From: Bin55 sp965116055
GTDB taxonomy: Bacteria; Pseudomonadota; Gammaproteobacteria; Pseudomonadales; Azotimanducaceae
Length of the DNA: 64,000 bases
NCBI GenBank assembly: GCA_965116055.1
Contig: OZ220466.1
Coordinates: forward strand, 1,984,001 to 2,048,000
Direction: 5' to 3'
The notes beneath the pieces are model-generated. The model ran no database searches and was not told the origin of the DNA. It worked only from the letters and a program-made list of their open reading frames with translations. Positions 62,502 through 64,000 of the stretch are shown here, in pieces. A program made the translations under genes and the position numbers. Position 1 is the first letter of the stretch. Each line of letters begins with the position of its first letter.

Positions 62502-64000
62502 ATGGCAGTTATCGCTACACCTGTAAGATCGCGAGAGAGTTACGCAGACGGGCGGAGTTTCGAACGATTCGGCGCATTTGAAGTCATTGACTTCGAGGTG
62601 GCTTATGCGGTAGACCCAAGCAACTTGGCAAATTCACGTATCGTTGATCTTGAGAAAGCGCAACGGAGAAGCGACGGATCGGTTCGATTCCAGGGCAATG
62701 CCCGATTAATCTTGCCTAGAGCAACTAGGCCGTCTTGTCTTCTGGTTGATGTGCCGAATCGAGGTAGACCCGTTGCTTTTAGCTTCAATCGACCTTCCTC
62801 AACCGAATTGCAGCATACGACAACACCCTGCGGTGACGGGTTTTTATGTCGGCATGGCTTTGCTGTGCTCTCCATTGGCTGGCAATTTGATGCCGATGGT
62901 ATGCGGTTGGAAGTCCCAGATGCACTGGACGGCCTTCAACCAATTTCGGGTGATGCAATATGCGAAATGCAACCAAATCGCAACACAAATTCACTACTTG
63001 TCGGTCAAGGGGGCAAATGTACCTATAAACCGACAGACGGCGCAGTTTTATATCAACGCTCTAATACACAGCAACCGTTTGAACTGGTCTCACCGAACCA
63101 ATGGCGATTCGGCCGTACACGCGCCGGTCAGTTCGACCCTTCGCCGCGTTTTATCTCAAAGGACGGCGGCTTCGAAAAAGGCGTCATATATACACTCGTT
63201 TACCAAACGAGCGGCGCTCCGATCGTTGGCTTAGGTTTGCTTGCCCTCCGGGATGCCGCGGCCTGGTTCAGATATGACTTCAATTGGCCAAGCACTCGTC
63301 CCGAGTTTGCAATTGCTTACGGCGCATCACAAACCGGTCGACTATTACGTCAGTTCGTCTACGAGGGGCTGAATGAAGACGAACGTGGACGGCAGGTATT
63401 TGATGCCGTAATGCCGCATATTGCGGGAGGGCAACGTGGTGATTTCAATCATCGGTTCGCACAACCAGGAAGTATTGGCATTCCTAGCGCGGGTCAGTGT
63501 TTTCCGTTCTCAACCGCAGTGAGCTTTGATGCACGATCCGGTAGAAGCGACGGATTGCTCACACGATGCCCCCAACCACCTAAAGTGGTTAGTACCAATA
63601 CATCCTGGGAATATTGGCGAGGCGATGCAGCGCTCGCCCACGTTTCCATTGACGGAAAAAACGATTTGGAACTTAGTGGTGAAGAACGCCTCTATCTGTT
63701 TGCCGGTACGCATCACATCAATGGTGTGTTGCCGCATACCAATCAATTGGCATTAACTGGCGACCTGGTTACATACCCCCTTAACACCATTTCCTTTACC
63801 CCGTTGCTTCGCGCTGCGCTCGTAAATACCCTTGATTGGGTGAGGGATGGTAAGGAGCCGCCTGCTTCGCGCTATCCACGGCTCGACGACAACTCACTTG
63901 TCGACCGTAAAGAAGTATTAGAGAAATTCGCGAAAAAAACTTACTTTCGCGTTTTGCCTAACGCCGACAGTTTAAGCGGTCTTTGGTCTATGGATTTGGG
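62502..64000 (+). CDS. Alpha/beta-hydrolase domain protein (Abhydrolase_10-type), partial (3' end beyond the window)
   Basis: The plus strand is open from the ATG at 62502 (a TGA lies in frame two codons upstream) to the right edge, 499 complete codons. AYGASQTGRLLRQFVYEGLNEDE has the G-x-S-x-x-G nucleophile-elbow-like motif (Ser in GASQTGR). Following segments FDAVMPHIAGGQRGDFNHRFAQ and YLFAGTHHINGVLPHT are typical of this large hydrolase family. No signal peptide is present. Its substrate is unknown. The carboxyl end lies outside the window. Confidence 0.8.
   Translation, partial: MAVIATPVRSRESYADGRSFERFGAFEVIDFEVAYAVDPSNLANSRIVDLEKAQRRSDGSVRFQGNARLILPRATRPSCLLVDVPNRGRPVAFSFNRPSSTELQHTTTPCGDGFLCRHGFAVLSIGWQFDADGMRLEVPDALDGLQPISGDAICEMQPNRNTNSLLVGQGGKCTYKPTDGAVLYQRSNTQQPFELVSPNQWRFGRTRAGQFDPSPRFISKDGGFEKGVIYTLVYQTSGAPIVGLGLLALRDAAAWFRYDFNWPSTRPEFAIAYGASQTGRLLRQFVYEGLNEDERGRQVFDAVMPHIAGGQRGDFNHRFAQPGSIGIPSAGQCFPFSTAVSFDARSGRSDGLLTRCPQPPKVVSTNTSWEYWRGDAALAHVSIDGKNDLELSGEERLYLFAGTHHINGVLPHTNQLALTGDLVTYPLNTISFTPLLRAALVNTLDWVRDGKEPPASRYPRLDDNSLVDRKEVLEKFAKKTYFRVLPNADSLSGLWSMDL

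Noticed and set aside
62668..62700. A tRNA-like GGTTCGATTCC sequence
   Set aside because: It lies in the hydrolase coding frame and no cloverleaf arms surround it.
62746..63234. A 162-codon plus-strand frame overlapping the hydrolase
   Set aside because: The hydrolase frame runs continuously through it with recognisable motifs, so this frame is a shadow.

Overview
The window reads as the chromosome of a Gram-negative bacterium with roughly even base composition, most likely a gammaproteobacterium. The support is a split lolC-lolD-lolE locus, lipoboxes on many proteins, AlaA-, TusA- and MsrB-type housekeeping genes and a complete sufBCDS-sufA-sufT-sufE operon. An NhaC-type Na+/H+ antiporter, a DAACS symporter, phytanoyl-CoA-dioxygenase-like enzymes and several ankyrin proteins suggest a marine and possibly host-associated heterotroph. 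That lifestyle is inference, since no rRNA or tRNA gene is visible to anchor taxonomy.

Layout. 1-3.2 kb: the N-terminal part of a large DUF4011-type helicase (cut by the window edge), a small membrane coiled-coil protein and a decayed IS5-type transposase. 3.2-10.3 kb: a CurA-like reductase, a heterodimeric ABC exporter and an ankyrin protein. 10.3-15 kb, minus strand: an Asp-box repeat protein, two PhyH-type dioxygenases around an ankyrin protein, and a Tat-signal protein. 15.2-17.4 kb: a broken Schlafen/AlbA-type regulator, apparently of foreign composition, beside an ankyrin lipoprotein. 17.7-30.6 kb: nhaC, a DUF2062 protein, lolCDE with apbE, a dicarboxylate/glutamate symporter, an enoyl-CoA hydratase, a gamma-glutamyltransferase, msrB, alaA and a VOC protein. 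30.7-32.9 kb: a restriction-modification pair whose adenine methyltransferase is frameshifted in an 11-G tract inside its SAM-binding motif. 33.3-36 kb: an AKR-fold protein without the usual catalytic residues, an LhgO-like oxidase, a gamma-glutamylcyclotransferase and tusA.

36.1-49.4 kb holds the most unusual locus: eleven tightly packed genes (37540-49411), with a TPR gene just upstream, that look like an uncharacterised envelope machine. It has an ExbB/TolQ/MotA-type proton channel; two vWA proteins that each start with an ExbD/TolR-like transmembrane helix carrying an F-[IL]-D-V motif; an actin/Hsp70-like protein with an FHA-like tail; a multi-PEGA protein ending in a formylglycine-generating-enzyme-like domain without the active-site cysteine; a coiled-coil/TPR-like membrane protein; a small exported protein; and four predicted lipoproteins.

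49.5-64 kb: a nucleotidyltransferase, a divergent UvrA, IS1634/IS4-type debris, an exported ankyrin protein in an AT-rich patch, the suf operon on the minus strand, and the first part of an Abhydrolase_10-type hydrolase running off the right edge.
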